In this document: in pieces, positions 48,555 through 60,900 of the stretch
Position numbering within the stretch: the stretch's first letter is position 1
How the letters are laid out: the number at the start of each line of letters is the position of its first letter
DNA from: Breviolum minutum Mf 1.05b.01
Taxonomy: Eukaryota > Sar > Dinophyceae > Suessiales > Symbiodiniaceae
Assembly (NCBI GenBank): GCA_000507305.1
Contig: DF241124.1
Coordinates: 1-64,000, forward strand
Direction: 5' to 3'
DNA: 64,000 bases
The notes under the pieces: model-generated
Told to the model about the DNA's origin: nothing
The model's input: the letters and a program-made list of their open reading frames with translations, nothing else
Databases searched by the model: none
Position numbers and translations under genes: made by a program

Positions 48555-50252
48555 ATGCCGAGTGGTTTTTCCAGTTGGATCTTGCCACTGGAAGATGATT
48601 GGTCACAAGTCTTTGCTACCTCGCCCATTCTTACGCCTTTGGCACTGTTGATTTTCCGAGGGTTTTCAGCAGGAATCTTTCTTGGCCATGCAATTGCTCA
48701 CATTTGCAACTTGGCGTTGCCCATTGGCTGATGCCCTTTTATACTTTCATTATATGTTTATTCATGTTTCGCTTTAGTGCCAAATGGTCAGGATTGTGTT
48801 TTTTTCGCTCCGTAGTGGTCAATAACGGTCGAGGATATCGTGGCGCCAGCCTTGAGCAAACACAATATAGTATATATATATATACATGTTTATGGATAGC
48901 CTATTAGACATGGTAGGTAGTCTACTTCGATTTTTTTTGTAAATTGTGTGTGTAGCTGTAAAGGAAAAATCTAGACAGATCCACCCTTTTTTCATTCTTG
49001 AAGCACCTGGCCTGGGCTTCAGGTTATTATTCGTTCCGCGGCTGGGCTTATTGGATTTATCTCACCAACTGGGCTTTGATACTGCAGACCGTCTCTGCCA
49101 CTTGGATTCGTCAAATGCAACTCTGGAAACAGTTTAGTGAAGAAGCTACAAGGCGATGAAACCAGTCTTAGCTGAACACTTACACTCCAGAAATCTAACA
49201 TAGATACCAAACACGGCCATATTTTAAAGGAGTCACCTTTTCCAAAGCAGCATTTTGGGGCCCTCCAGGTCAGTTTTCGGGGATGTAATATGTCTCTATG
49301 GTTCCTTTTCTACGTTTATCTCTGCAAGTCCGTGGGGTAAACAAATAGTAAAGGCAAGCATTTTGTGAAGCAAATTTGCACCCCCCCCTTCAGACTAGTC
49401 CAATTTTAATTTTTCAGCCAAAAAAATCCTGGATGTCAATGTGTTTTGGTTGTGCATTTTATCGCACCCACCGTGACACCCATATAAGACCTGAGGAATG
49501 CCTTTTGTTGGCCCTGGCATTGCATGGCTCACAGGTGAACCAAAGTAGAACACCACCGACCACAGTACGATTTGCTGTGGTGCTATCGTCTATGGCACAA
49601 CCTACATCTTTGAAGCCTGGCGGAGAAGCCGAGAAGCCTCGCATCATTGTGCATATCTCAATGAAAGACAACAAAAAAAATCCACCAAAAGCATGCCAAC
49701 AAAGACATGATTGATGATTGATGAGAGTTGTTTCGACTTTGTGAAAAACATGCTATCTGGCTGTTCGCATTCCAACTCAATTGGCCATGAATCGAAAAAT
49801 TGCCAAGGATTGTTACCTTGCTGTAGCTTGGCACATCGCATTGACTGAGTTAGTTAGAGGTTTGCAACATTTCAAACATATCAAAGCTGACAGGATGACG
49901 ACAAAATTGGAAGAATTGGATGTTTCAGCGGAAAGAAAATCCCGAAAAGATGATTGGACGAAAGTTTGGGTATTGTTTCGTCAGACTTGGGACATTGTAG
50001 ACAAGAATGTGTCTAATACTGATAGAATTGTATGTTTCCGAAAGCAAATTGGAGACTGATAGCTGATAGCATCTAAATACATCTAATAACCCTGACTAAT
50101 ACCAGTAGAGCCGCACGAGGCGGTGGCGGAAGTTTCAAGAATAGGAAACGTATAGGAGAGATTGGTTGTTGTGAATCACGGATGACAAAGCGAAAACACT
50201 GATGGATCTGACTAACTGCCGAACTGTCTAACTGATTAACTGACTAACTGGC

Positions 50253-50307
<55 letters not shown>

Positions 50308-50450
50308 CTGGCTAATGAGTTAGTTAGCTAGCTAGCTAGTTAGCTAGCTAGTTAGTTAGTGAGTTAGTTAGTTAGTTAGCTGGCTAATGAGTTAGTTACT
50401 TTGCTAGCTAGTTAGTTAGTTAATTAGTTTGTTAGTGAGTGAGTGAGTTC

Positions 50451-50481
<31 letters not shown>

Positions 50482-50653
50482 GGTTAGTTAGTTAGTTAGT
50501 TTGTTTGTTGGTGAGTGAGTGAGTGAGTGAGTTAGTTAGTTAGTTAGTTAGTTAGCTGACTAAATTGTTAGTTAGTAAGTTAGTTAGTTAGTTAGCTGGC
50601 GAATGAGTTAGTTAGCTAGTTAGTTTGTTTGTTAGTTTGTTTGTTAGTGAGTA

Positions 50654-50684
<31 letters not shown>

Positions 50685-50728
50685 GAGGTAGTTGGTTAGT
50701 TAGATGTTAGTTAGTTAGTTAGTCAAAA

Positions 50729-50760
<32 letters not shown>

Positions 50761-53438
50761 GGTTAGTTAGATGGCTAGTGAGTTAGTTAGTTAGTTAGTT
50801 AGTCAGTCAGTCAGTCAGTTAGTTAGTTAGTCGGATGGCTAATGAGTTAGTTAGTTAGATGGCTAATGACTTAGTCAGTTAGTTAGATAGTTAGTTAGAA
50901 ACCTCTCAAAATGCTGCAAAACGCAGGTGTTTTGTACATTTTGACTTGCAAATGTGCTTCGCGCCACAGCGGCGTGCGATTTTTTGACATCTGAACTAGC
51001 AAAAGTGGTCCGTACCCGTTAGTTTTTTCACATTTTGACTTGCAAATGTGCTTCGCGCCACAGCGGCGTGCAATTTTTCCGGATCGCAACTTCAAAATGG
51101 CTCCGACACTGAGTGTTTTCGAGCATTTTGACTTACAAATGTGCTNGATCGCAACTTCAAAAAATGGCTCCGACACTGAGGTGTTTTGAGCATTTTGACT
51201 TACAAATGTGCTTCGCGCCACAGCGGTGTGCCATTTCTCACCTGTCTGCTGAACACCTACCTCCGCACCCGCCGCTTTAGCGAGGCTACTTTTCGAACAT
51301 CAGGAACCACGAATCATTGAAAAAAAACAGCGATTCTCGGCGTCGCTAACATTTCGCGCACCCTGCTTTCGACTGACTCTACACGCGTGTTGATCTCCTT
51401 TCTGCTGACTTGACATCTCTACTCTGCTTGACACCTCTACTCTGCTTTTCAACTCTGCATATTGTCGGAAGTTAGACTTCTAAACTTCCTTCGACTAATA
51501 CTCATCAACAGATGCTTAGAAATTAGACACGTACGGTACCGGTATTAAATGCCAAATTTGTCTAGTGTTTTTTCTTGGGGGGGCACGGGTAGGAACCAGC
51601 TGTTTTCGGTTTTTTGTGGCACATAGTTGTCGCTTTCCCCATGGCAATGAGGTTTTTTTTCCTCATCAACCCCATATGGAAGTTCCGTCCAATTCCGTCT
51701 CTTGGCGATGGCGAGCTTCCAGGAGTCAGTATTTAAGAGGTGTAATGATGTGATGTGAGTGATGTTGGTATGCTAAATGCATTTTCACCCTTTGGGGGAG
51801 CTTCCATTCGTGAAATAGAAATTGCCGACTTGCTACAAGAATTTGATTCAAATAATGAAACATGATTCGGTGGCGCTTTGCAACATACTTCTACATGCCG
51901 CGACAATATACAGTCGTCCTTCAGATGCTCATGAGTAAGCCATAGACCGCTAATTTCGATACAATTTTTTTACTAGTTTGACCCTGTAAAAACAAGAGTT
52001 TTCAAAGCAACGAAACAAAATCCGAACATTTCAGACGTGTTTCTCTGATTTTGTTCCTGATGTCAGACTGGCATTCCCGTTGAGGTACATTGCATTCTTT
52101 CCGCACTTTCTGAATTGGTTTCTTCTGCTGATTGGCCTCTTGACTTGATTGAATGGGACTCAAACACGAAGGTAACGCTGCTCGGAATCAAAGTTGGTCC
52201 GGTGGTCATGGCGATGATATGCAGAAAACCAGGCTTTGTATGAATTTGTTGCGCAAATTTGGCAAATTTGCGAGTTGAAAGCAGATGCAACTGGTGCATC
52301 TATAGACTTCATATGATGTGAATGTGGATCAGAAATATGGAACATGCTGATAAACCCATGCTGTTGGCTGTTTTGTGTAGTGGGTTTTGCATTTGTCCCA
52401 AAAAAATCTTGTATGAGGCCTGTTGGTGAGCCGCATCCCGTTTGCGTTCGAGAGACACACAGGATGGCCTATGTTTCGTGGCAAAATGTCAAAGGTTCCA
52501 TAGTGTCCAACGAAAAGCACTAGGTGGTGGCCCGTGGCAGTTGTTTCAACGATTCTTTATTTTCAGCCCTACCTGAGAGATGATCCAATTTGACTTAAGG
52601 GAGATAATTTTTCAGATGGGTTGAAACCACCAACTAGAGCAAAATTGCATATTATCCAACTTTCTAACCAAAGTGTGAAACACTTTTTTGGGGGGGGGCA
52701 CTTGTGGATCTCAGTCTCTTGATCCATGAGTAACTTGCGAATGTTCAAGAGAACTTTGACTTCCACAAGATATTTTGCAAGAGAGATTATGATAACATTT
52801 GAAACCTGTAATGATACCATGACATCCTTTTTGAATGGTAGACGTTTGTTCCTTCAGTATATATGATTGAATATGTGTGCTCCACATATGTATGTTTTTT
52901 TGCCAGAACTTGCTATTAGGTTTTTAATGTTCACCCATTTTTCCTACCCCATCATGTGTCAGGTTTTATGACCCGTGCCATGTGACTTGTATGTTTGAAG
53001 CTCAGCCGAGGCTCTTTGCAGGGATATTTATTGCTTGGACAGTGCTGCATTTTTATTTGAAGATTGGCCGCAACGAGCCCTGCTTCAACTACCCACTCCA
53101 TGACGACGGGTGGCCAAATGGGGACAGGTGTTGGACGACTTTGGAGGTGGTTTGCTGTGATCCTACCATGTGTTAAAGCATGTCATAAGCTTACTACTAT
53201 ATATACATGCTTGTGTATGCAGGACTGCCCCATCTACAATCAGTTGGATTGGCACCACCCGCAGGGTGCTGGGATCACGGTGCTTATAGCAATGACAGGG
53301 ATGGTACTTGTTTGTGCACTCTATTCCAAGCTGGCTCCTTGGCAGAATCAGATGTTCAAACACTGTGATTCAATGAATCTAGCATGCAATCCATGTTCCA
53401 AACTGTCCCACACAATATGGACCATAACAGATCCATGA
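48555..53438 (+). CDS. Rolling stone-like multipass membrane protein, array copy 4
   Basis: Supported exons are 48555-48726 (start MPSGFSSWILPLEDDW, SQVFATS, helix FSAGIFLGHAIAHIC), 49023-49096 (FRGWAYWIYLTNWALILQTV), 49496 to about 49620 (ECLLLALALHG, then VRFAVVLSSMAQPTSL), 52067 to about 52170 (VHCILSALSELVSSADWPL), 53011-53101 (LFAGIFIAWTVLHFYLKIG) and 53223-53438 (DCPIYNQLDW, helix ITVLIAMTGMVLVCAL). The first exon fuses two exons that are separate in copies 1 and 2. The donors at 48727 and 49097 are GC, and the one at 53102 is GA. The 53011 exon has the same 91-base length as in copies 1 and 2. A very long intron from about 49.6 to 52.07 kb holds the TTAG array and a GC-rich tandem repeat. 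The ends of the third and fourth exons are uncertain. Confidence 0.58.
50216..50899. repeat. (TTAG)n tetranucleotide array
   Basis: Nearly 700 bases of TTAG with interspersed CTAG, TGAG and GGCTAATGAG variants, starting from AACTGACTAACTGGC. Four-base units are not the dinoflagellate telomere motif (TTTAGGG). It lies within an intron of array copy 4. Confidence 0.9.
50930..51240. repeat. GC-rich tandem repeat, about 70-95 base spacing, four copies
   Basis: CATTTTGACTTGCAAATGTG, usually followed by CTTCGCGCCACAGCGGCGTG, recurs at about 50937, 51031, 51123 and 51194. In the third copy the second block is replaced by a single N at 51145. The CGCGCCACAGCGGCG core is far richer in GC than its surroundings. 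From memory, similar sequence is frequent in Symbiodiniaceae genomes; I could not check this. Confidence 0.8.
52567..52645 (+). repeat. Dispersed repeat fragment, copy b
   Basis: CCCTACCTGAGAGATGATCC and, further on, TTGAAACCACCAAC repeat the two blocks found at 10201-10255. Here an extra 30 bases lie between them. It lies within an intron of array copy 4. Confidence 0.4.
53102..53222 (+). other. GA-AG intron before the (D/E)CPIY exon, copy 4
   Basis: The exon ends in CAT, the intron starts GACGACGGG and ends TATGCAG, and the next exon starts GACTGC. A GT at 53126 in GACAGGTG would put the next exon out of frame, so GA is preferred. Confidence 0.7.
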
Positions 53439-56400
53439 TAATACATGATAAGAGTCAATTGATTTCCGTGCAGTCATCCAACATGTTTGCTCGTAGAATA
53501 ATGTCATAGGTGTGTATTATATTATCATTTTTTAACCCAATTGATGAGAAAAAAACAACTACTGTATATACAAACATATACTGTAGATCACATGGAAGAG
53601 TGAAAGCATGAAATAGATTGGAAGGATGCATGAAATGTATAGATTCTTTGATTCTGTTCAACACATTTTTTCAATTTCTCAATCACAGATTTATCCCAGG
53701 TGCGATGCCGAGACTGCACCCAATCAAGTAGCCAAGTCGAAGAGGTTGAACTTGAACTAGCTGGCTGAAGGTGAAAAAAAACAAGGCAGGCGACGCATAA
53801 TGAGTTGAGGACGTGGATTGATAGGGCTGAATCTGAAGGAGCTGAGAATTATGTATTTCAAATTGGGTGTATCTTATTTCAAACATTTTGATTTGATTGC
53901 ATCTTCTTTTAAAGTAAATTTGTCAGGGAAAAGGGGTCTGAACATCTCCACGCGACGGCAATTGTTTGGACCCAAAGACCAACTGCGCTGATCGCGGGCA
54001 CTTTCGGCTTGCAAAGCTCCACTAGCGGCTGGGTCGAGCCATCCCTTTGATAGTTGGCCGCGATGCAGGCGACGGAAAGGATGACATAACACAAGGAATG
54101 TCAAGGAAACAGAGGAAAAAAAAACATGTATCAGTTTTATGAAATTATGAGAGGAGGATTCTTTGCAGATACTGTCATACTGGATAATCTGTATTCAGAT
54201 TCTCCTACTTCTTGGTGGTGCCAACAACAATACATCATCCAACTGGAAGAATCCAAGTGCAGGAGTGGCAGCCAAGAGAATCCATTCGGCCTCGAAAGGC
54301 AATTGATGCTTCAATGATGCCAGGACATATGGAAGGTATTTCATCCAAGCATGTGGGATATAGCTGCCTTCTGTGTACAGTATCCTTTTGATGACGTTGG
54401 TTCAGATGTATTGTAATTTGAAGAACTCTTTTGAATGAAAGGGATCTAAGATTCAGTGGTTCCATGATAAAAATTGACAATGTTTATATAGGCAAGGGTT
54501 TTTGAAGGTCCCTTTTTTCACAATAATATGCATCATATGCAAGATTTTCTGTACGCAACCTTTTTGTGACTCCACATGCTTGTGCTTCGTCACTGGATTT
54601 TCTTATTGCCCAACGGTTTCAAGCTCCACGTCAGGCTCCAAGTGCTCTTCACAGACAGCCAGGCGTTGGGGAATTGTTGGTCCAATTTCTGCAAATGATC
54701 CAGGCTTTTTTCGTGAGAATCTGAAGGGATTATTATGCTTCCCCCCAATGCCACGTTTCCCCAAGAAATAGCCGGCCTTATCCAGGGATTGTTATTATCT
54801 CACCACCAAAAACATCTGTTTTTGATTGGGACAGTGGCCAACGAAACCCATCAAAACTTCCGCCAAACTTGATGCGGAGGTCGCGCCTTTCATCGCGCTG
54901 CGCGGCAGGGAACGGTGCATGTATTTATCACCTTGTCGGCAGCAACTCGGTGATTATCAACAACATTTGTGGTGGATGATCTATGTTAAAAGAACATATT
55001 AAGCGTTATAGATTATATTTGTTTTTTCAGGTATATGATTATATACCTGGGTCAAACCTTCACTCTATTTGGATGATTGTTATTTAAACCTTCACTCTAT
55101 TTGGATGATCTGACCTTAGATCATGTTGAGGCTTATGAAGCCATTTATGACAAGAATATTCAAGTATGATTCTCTGGATGTTTACTTGTGGGCTTATCAA
55201 TCCAACAAAACTCACGCACCTTAACTTACATGGAATCTGAAAATTGACCGGGAGGAGGAGTTTTCGTTTGGAAATCGTCAATTTCGGGTTCTTCGGGAGT
55301 ATAATGGTGTTATTGGTGGACTTGCCACCCCAAATGGACCTAGATTATGATGAATTGGCTAATGGCTGCATTTTTTTCAATGTAGAAGACTTCCACAATT
55401 TGTGGCTTCGTGTTCAGGCATCTTTCGAATGTAACTATGGTGTCAATATGTGTCAATGGTATGTCAATGGTGTTTCCTTCCAAAGATTTTAAGCCTTCAG
55501 AAACCAAGATATTAATTTTCAATCCTTCCAGCTAAATCAACCAAATCTTTTGTGTATTACTTTGTATTATTATGACAAGAATTGATTGACCATCTCGAGG
55601 AACCTTTCGACATATTTTCGCCCCAAGGCTTTTGCTTGCTGGGCTTTATGGCAAGATGAAGTCGCAGAGGTGGGTTTGCCCTTAAGTTCCAGACAGGTTT
55701 GATACTTTTCATTTGCTCTTTTTGATAGATTGTTGTTCAAGGATTCCAATCCCTCTTTTGTTACCAAACTCTTTAATTACGGTGGATATTTATAAATGGT
55801 ATTTATATTATATTATATAAGAGTCATATCACACCAGATCATGTCATATGATTTTATATCATGCCAATTGATTGCTGTGATTTTGTACTGTTCGCAGGCC
55901 AATGGTGAGGCGGTGGCGTTCGTTCTTTCCAACCTTATGAAGCAAGTGGTGCTTTGCCCAGCATAGAGATCGATTGCACCAGTCGACCATCACAGGATTC
56001 GACACCCTTCACAGGTGGATTCCGTGTCAGCCATTTTGATGTTGCTGAGGTTATTTGCTTAGTAGCACTTCTCGGTGGTTTGACGTTGTACTTCGCTGGA
56101 GGCAGCTCAGTTTTGGTCAGTTTTGGTCACAGTATGTCATCTTTTAGATGACGGGCATGTGACTTGTATACCCATCCACATCCCATCCACATCTAATTGC
56201 ATTTTTACCCAGCACGTTTCCCAATTGTCCCATTAAAAGACCATCAATGCTATCGAGAAAAAAACGTTTGATGCCCAACAATCGATATCTGTTTTTTCCT
56301 TTTAGACCATGAATGATGTTGTATAACTGCCATGCGTTTTTTCGGATATATTTTTTTTTCCGAAATATTTCCTGTGACGAGAAATTGACTCCAACTGGTT

Positions 56401-57927
56401 GGAGGTCCAGAAACACCCTCCATTCTGATGATCTACTTTGGTGCTTGGGGCCCCGGCGGTGGGTGCAACAAATTATTGTTAACTAAGCCCTGAAAACTAA
56501 CGGCTGGAAGTTGAAAAAAAAAACAATATATATATATATATATACATATCCACCCCTTAGGAAAAGGAGAAACATCGACCCAAACCAACAATTCTTCGCT
56601 TCCGATTGTTAGTTTTCGGGGTTAGTTTCCGGATCAAGTAAAATTGTAGAAGTTACCCTGTGATTCGTGTGTGCGCCCATCTAAGGCGCAAACGGGCATG
56701 AACCTCTTTATGAAGAATGTTTTGTCAAAGATCGTGGTAGATGAAGAAGAAGGCACGAAGCTCCAACCTTTTACGTCAGCAAGCCATCCTTGCTTTCTTG
56801 ACGTGAATCAAGATTGTTGCTTTTCATCCTTTGTGAGTCATGGATGATGCAGAAAGTTTGAGGTTGTTTGGCCATCTTATAGATCCAGAAGCAAAAGGGA
56901 GATAAACAAACTATCACTGCCGCACTCCTCCCATTCTTCTGAGTTCGCATTCCATATATTCATTGAAGAATTTATATTTCATTAGATCACCCGAATATAC
57001 CCTAATGATTTCGAATGGGATGCCTTTGGATTGTCGCTGATGTTGTTTTTATGATGTTTTTATGTTTGCTGTTAAAACGCTTTTTGTTCGTTTTGATTGG
57101 TGTTGTTTGGTGCTTGTAGTTTTTTGTTGTTTTGTTAGTGTTTGTTAGTGGTGTTGGTTGGTGTTTTAGATGTCTCTTTTTGTGGCAGGCTTAAAAGGAA
57201 TTCCTATGGGGTTTCTTTTGACCGCGATTCAACAGTCATCGGCTCAGCTGGAAGCGGCAAACTGGGATCCAATGGGCCTGTGACGGGTGTCTCTTTTCCC
57301 CGAGGGCTGTGGCTGCAGTAGCCTTCGCATGCTTTTGGATTGCTGGTTTGGGTAGCCCAAATTGGAAAGTGGAGCTTGAAAAGATGTTGGGACAATTGAT
57401 GGACAATTGATGGATGTTGCGTTTTGTGATGCAACATCTTGTGTTGACACTTGTATCACACCTTACTCACTGGAATAGTAGCAATGAAGCTAATGACAAT
57501 GGTTTGGATTCTGCGGGATCTATTTAAACAAAACATGCAAACTGCAATTTCAATGTTCCGTACCACCAACCCGAATACATTTACACATACAATATTGATG
57601 GAGAGAAAATCTACCAGGGTCTAACAATGGAAATCTGTAATGCACCTCGTTGTGTGAAGACAAATGATTTCAGAGGCGACTCCAACATATTTGAAATTCC
57701 CAAGGCCGTGTGTTGCAATTGGGCTACAAGGCAGGAGCTCCATGGTACGCCGACGGAGCGACGACTTGACAGACCTCCGCTTTCCACACCTTCCGCTGGA
57801 GCAAATTTATGAAAAGATAGCCCATCTTATAGGTTCATCAACATTGCAAAGGTATACAGACAATATGAATATTGAATTCTATTCCTGAGTCCAGAAACTG
57901 TGAATCATTTTGGCCAAAAATGCTCAG
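53439..57927. other. No firm gene between the array and the carrier gene
   Basis: A possible membrane exon at 55954-56148 has the helix VAEVICLVALLGGLTLYFAG. Frames at 54502-54768 and 55244-55489 are open without motif. There is an AT microsatellite near 56527-56545. The stretch 57000-57180 is rich in GTTTT and GTGTT words. 5' exons of the carrier gene starting at 57928 may lie in the last kilobase (for example 57664-57885). Confidence 0.35.
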
Positions 57928-60900
57928 GTCAAAACATTGGAGGCAAATGAATATGTTGGAGGCTTAGCTCATTTCATCATGGATTTCATTCCACTTCAAT
58001 CAATCTCTCAAGGGATTCAAGGGATCTTTGGATCAGAATCTCTTGGATCCAAGTCCAAGGCCTCGGTGTTTTTCTTTGGTTTGGCATTTGCCCTGAATAT
58101 CGGCCTGAACAATTTCAGTTTATCACTGGTGGCGATCTCGCCACTTGGCTAAGTGAGGGGGTGCAACTTGGGCACAATGATAGATTGAAAATTTGACCAT
58201 CCAAAGGGCTGCTGGAATTTCGATGTATGCTCACTACGTGCTTGTTTCGATGGTTTTGTCAAATGCGTTGCGTACAGTCCACACAGCAATAAAGCATGAA
58301 CACAGTGAAAAACATGTCCGCCTTGCCGAGGATTAATATGATCATCAGATCATGTTTGCCACTGTCGACAGTTTGGGGGCCTAAAATGACCCACAGATTG
58401 CCATTATGATACTGCTCTAAGGTTGGTATCAAGTGATGTACATCAGGGAAAATGCCAAATGCTTTGTGATGCAAATCGGAATTTCATGATTCACGATATT
58501 CTGTGAGTATCATTACTGCTCAAGTTCTCATGGCGAGCTTCGCAAGCCTCTTGGTGGCCCTGGTCCTTACCACTGGGACGGCCAAAGTGCCGGATGCCAC
58601 GTGTTTGGTACAAGCAAAGCCTCAGCTGTCAGACAGCAAGATCCAGACAGTCCAGATAGACCCGGTGCCTGCGCCTGATGGATATGAATTGAAGTGCTCC
58701 AAGTGCGTATGTTTAGTCCCATCCTCAACAAGTTGGGGCTTATCAATCAGCCAATGTGCGAACAATTGTGGAGTAGGGGCTGTAGCAGGCGCTTTTGCAT
58801 ACACCACAGCGACATCGATGTCCGTATGCGGGTGCTGTGGAAACACCCAAGTCATGGATGAACCCAATGACCCGTACAGTGTCTACGTGCCAAAACGCTA
58901 AGCGCGCAAAGCAACCAGAGAGTCACCTTGAGCAATGTTTCAGGGAGACAAGCATTGTGACACTTGATGCATGGCATTGAAGGGAAAACATGACCAAAAG
59001 CCAGATGCCAAGGCAAAAAAATAAAGAACCAAGAATTTGAATGATTTTGACAAGTCTGACTGCATTCCAATCCAAGGTGTTGTGATTTGGAGGAAGCATT
59101 GTGAATGCTGTAGGGTGTCAATTCATGTTTGAGGGGGACTTTTGCACCGCGTCAGGTGAAATATGCCTGATACCCCATTTTTCTCTTCGGCCTTCAGCCA
59201 TGCCAAGTCTTACTGTGGCCTGTTAGTTGCTGGATTTCTGGATCCGGGATGAGCTGCTGCAAGCTGGTGGTGAAAAAAAGGTGAAGTGTAACCAAAATGA
59301 CATTTCTCCTGTGCAGTTGTGCGCGGCAACTGCAGAGTCCAAGTGTCTAGACTCTAGACATACACTTTTTGTTGGCAATGGCAGTTTTTGGCAAAAAATC
59401 CATGCAACTTCGTCAGCAGGGGAGCCACTTTTCAAAAACCCATAGATCGCCACTCAATTGAGGCGATCTTGCAAGCTTCTGTGAGTGCTTTTATGGGAAA
59501 GCAGCAGCAGGCATTTGAGGAGTGTTTGATGATCGTGGGATTTTGAGGCCTTGGGACATGGTTTGTTTGTTTGTTTGTTTGTTTGTTTGTTTGTTTGTTT
59601 GTTTGTTTCGGCCACGGCTAATAGCCATCCGAGAAGAATGACATGTTTTTACTTCACCATGCTGCTTGAGATCCGCACCTGGGTAACACAAAAAAAACAT
59701 ATAAACATATGAACATTTACAAAGTCTGTCTACGAAGAATCCCGTGACTTCAAAACTGGCTATTTTGAGGGTCCCTGCGTCATACTGGTTCAGGGCCCCT
59801 TCCATTGGAGGGTCCGATGATTCTTAGGGTATATCAAAACTACTCGTCACGAAATTACCAGATGTAAGGCTTTTCCGATGCTGTCGGTATCAACAGTGCT
59901 GTTGATTGAAGAAATCCCAAACAACCACCTCGGATGTATAAAACCCTGTAAATAATGGGGTAACTACCATATCAACTGGTGCAGGATTTCTTCCATCAAC
60001 AGTATGACCCCACAGCCTTTGAAAAAGACATCTTTCGCATCGATGCCCAGTCCACCCTTGGGCCAAAGCAGTGGGTCTTGATGTTGGCAGGCATCAGACC
60101 TCAGCTTGATGGACGTCGGACTTAAACACACAAACATTATCAGTGTACATATGTTATATATTATATATATACACATTCGGCCAGCTTCAAGTTCGGATGC
60201 TTGTGTTTCTCAACATGCCGATGCATGGGCCATTTGGGCCCTTGATTTCACAGGTGTCTCCTGCGCGGGCATTGCCAGCTATGTCATACTCCCATTTTTC
60301 TTGGATGGCAGAAGATGCAGTTTAAAAGGTCAATGAATTGTTGTTCCCAACAGTTGAAGTATGCCGATTCTGAACATGATATCTGCAAAATCAACAATTT
60401 CCACATGTGAAATGAAATAAATGATAACAAATGAGCACAGAAATCAATAGAACTGATGTCAAATTTAGTTGCACTCATGTAGGATCATAGATTTCAATGT
60501 CATTTCCATGTCAAATTGTTGTGTCTTTGAGGCCAAAAGCCATACCAATACTGAAGAGTCTGCTGCGTTGTCGTCTGGGAGCCAATCGCACAGGGTTTGG
60601 GAATCCAGGAGCCCAACTGATGAAAATCGCATTTGGAGCCCGAGGGTAACTGACGAACTAAGCTCCTCCAAAATGAGATATTGATGAAACTTTGATGAAC
60701 CTGGACTAGATGCTGTTGAAAGACTGTTTTGTCGTAATGTTTTGATGCCCATTTAGGACTATAGGGCTCAATATGCTGTGAGTCCCCTATAAAATAGTCC
60801 AGCTATAGCATACAGTTCAGTATAGCAGTAAAGAAACCATAGAAATACCAAACTGATGTATGATGTGCCAAATTCGCAGTTTCTGCCGTCTCGTCCTAGT

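Larger units (their letters stand above)
58902..60899. other. Region between the secreted-protein gene and the second carrier exon
   Basis: Frames at 59227-59442 and 60106-60333 are open. The second contains a hydrophobic run and is the better candidate for a carrier exon. The rest holds a GTTT repeat and a family A hairpin. Confidence 0.35.

Noticed and set aside
50216-50899. TTAG array as telomeric sequence
   Set aside because: Dinoflagellate telomeres are TTTAGGG-type. This is a four-base unit with variants and lies inside a gene.
53120-53130. Canonical GT donor GACAGGTG for the last intron of copy 4
   Set aside because: Using it puts the DCPIY exon out of frame and would lengthen the exon beyond the 91 bases shared with copies 1 and 2.
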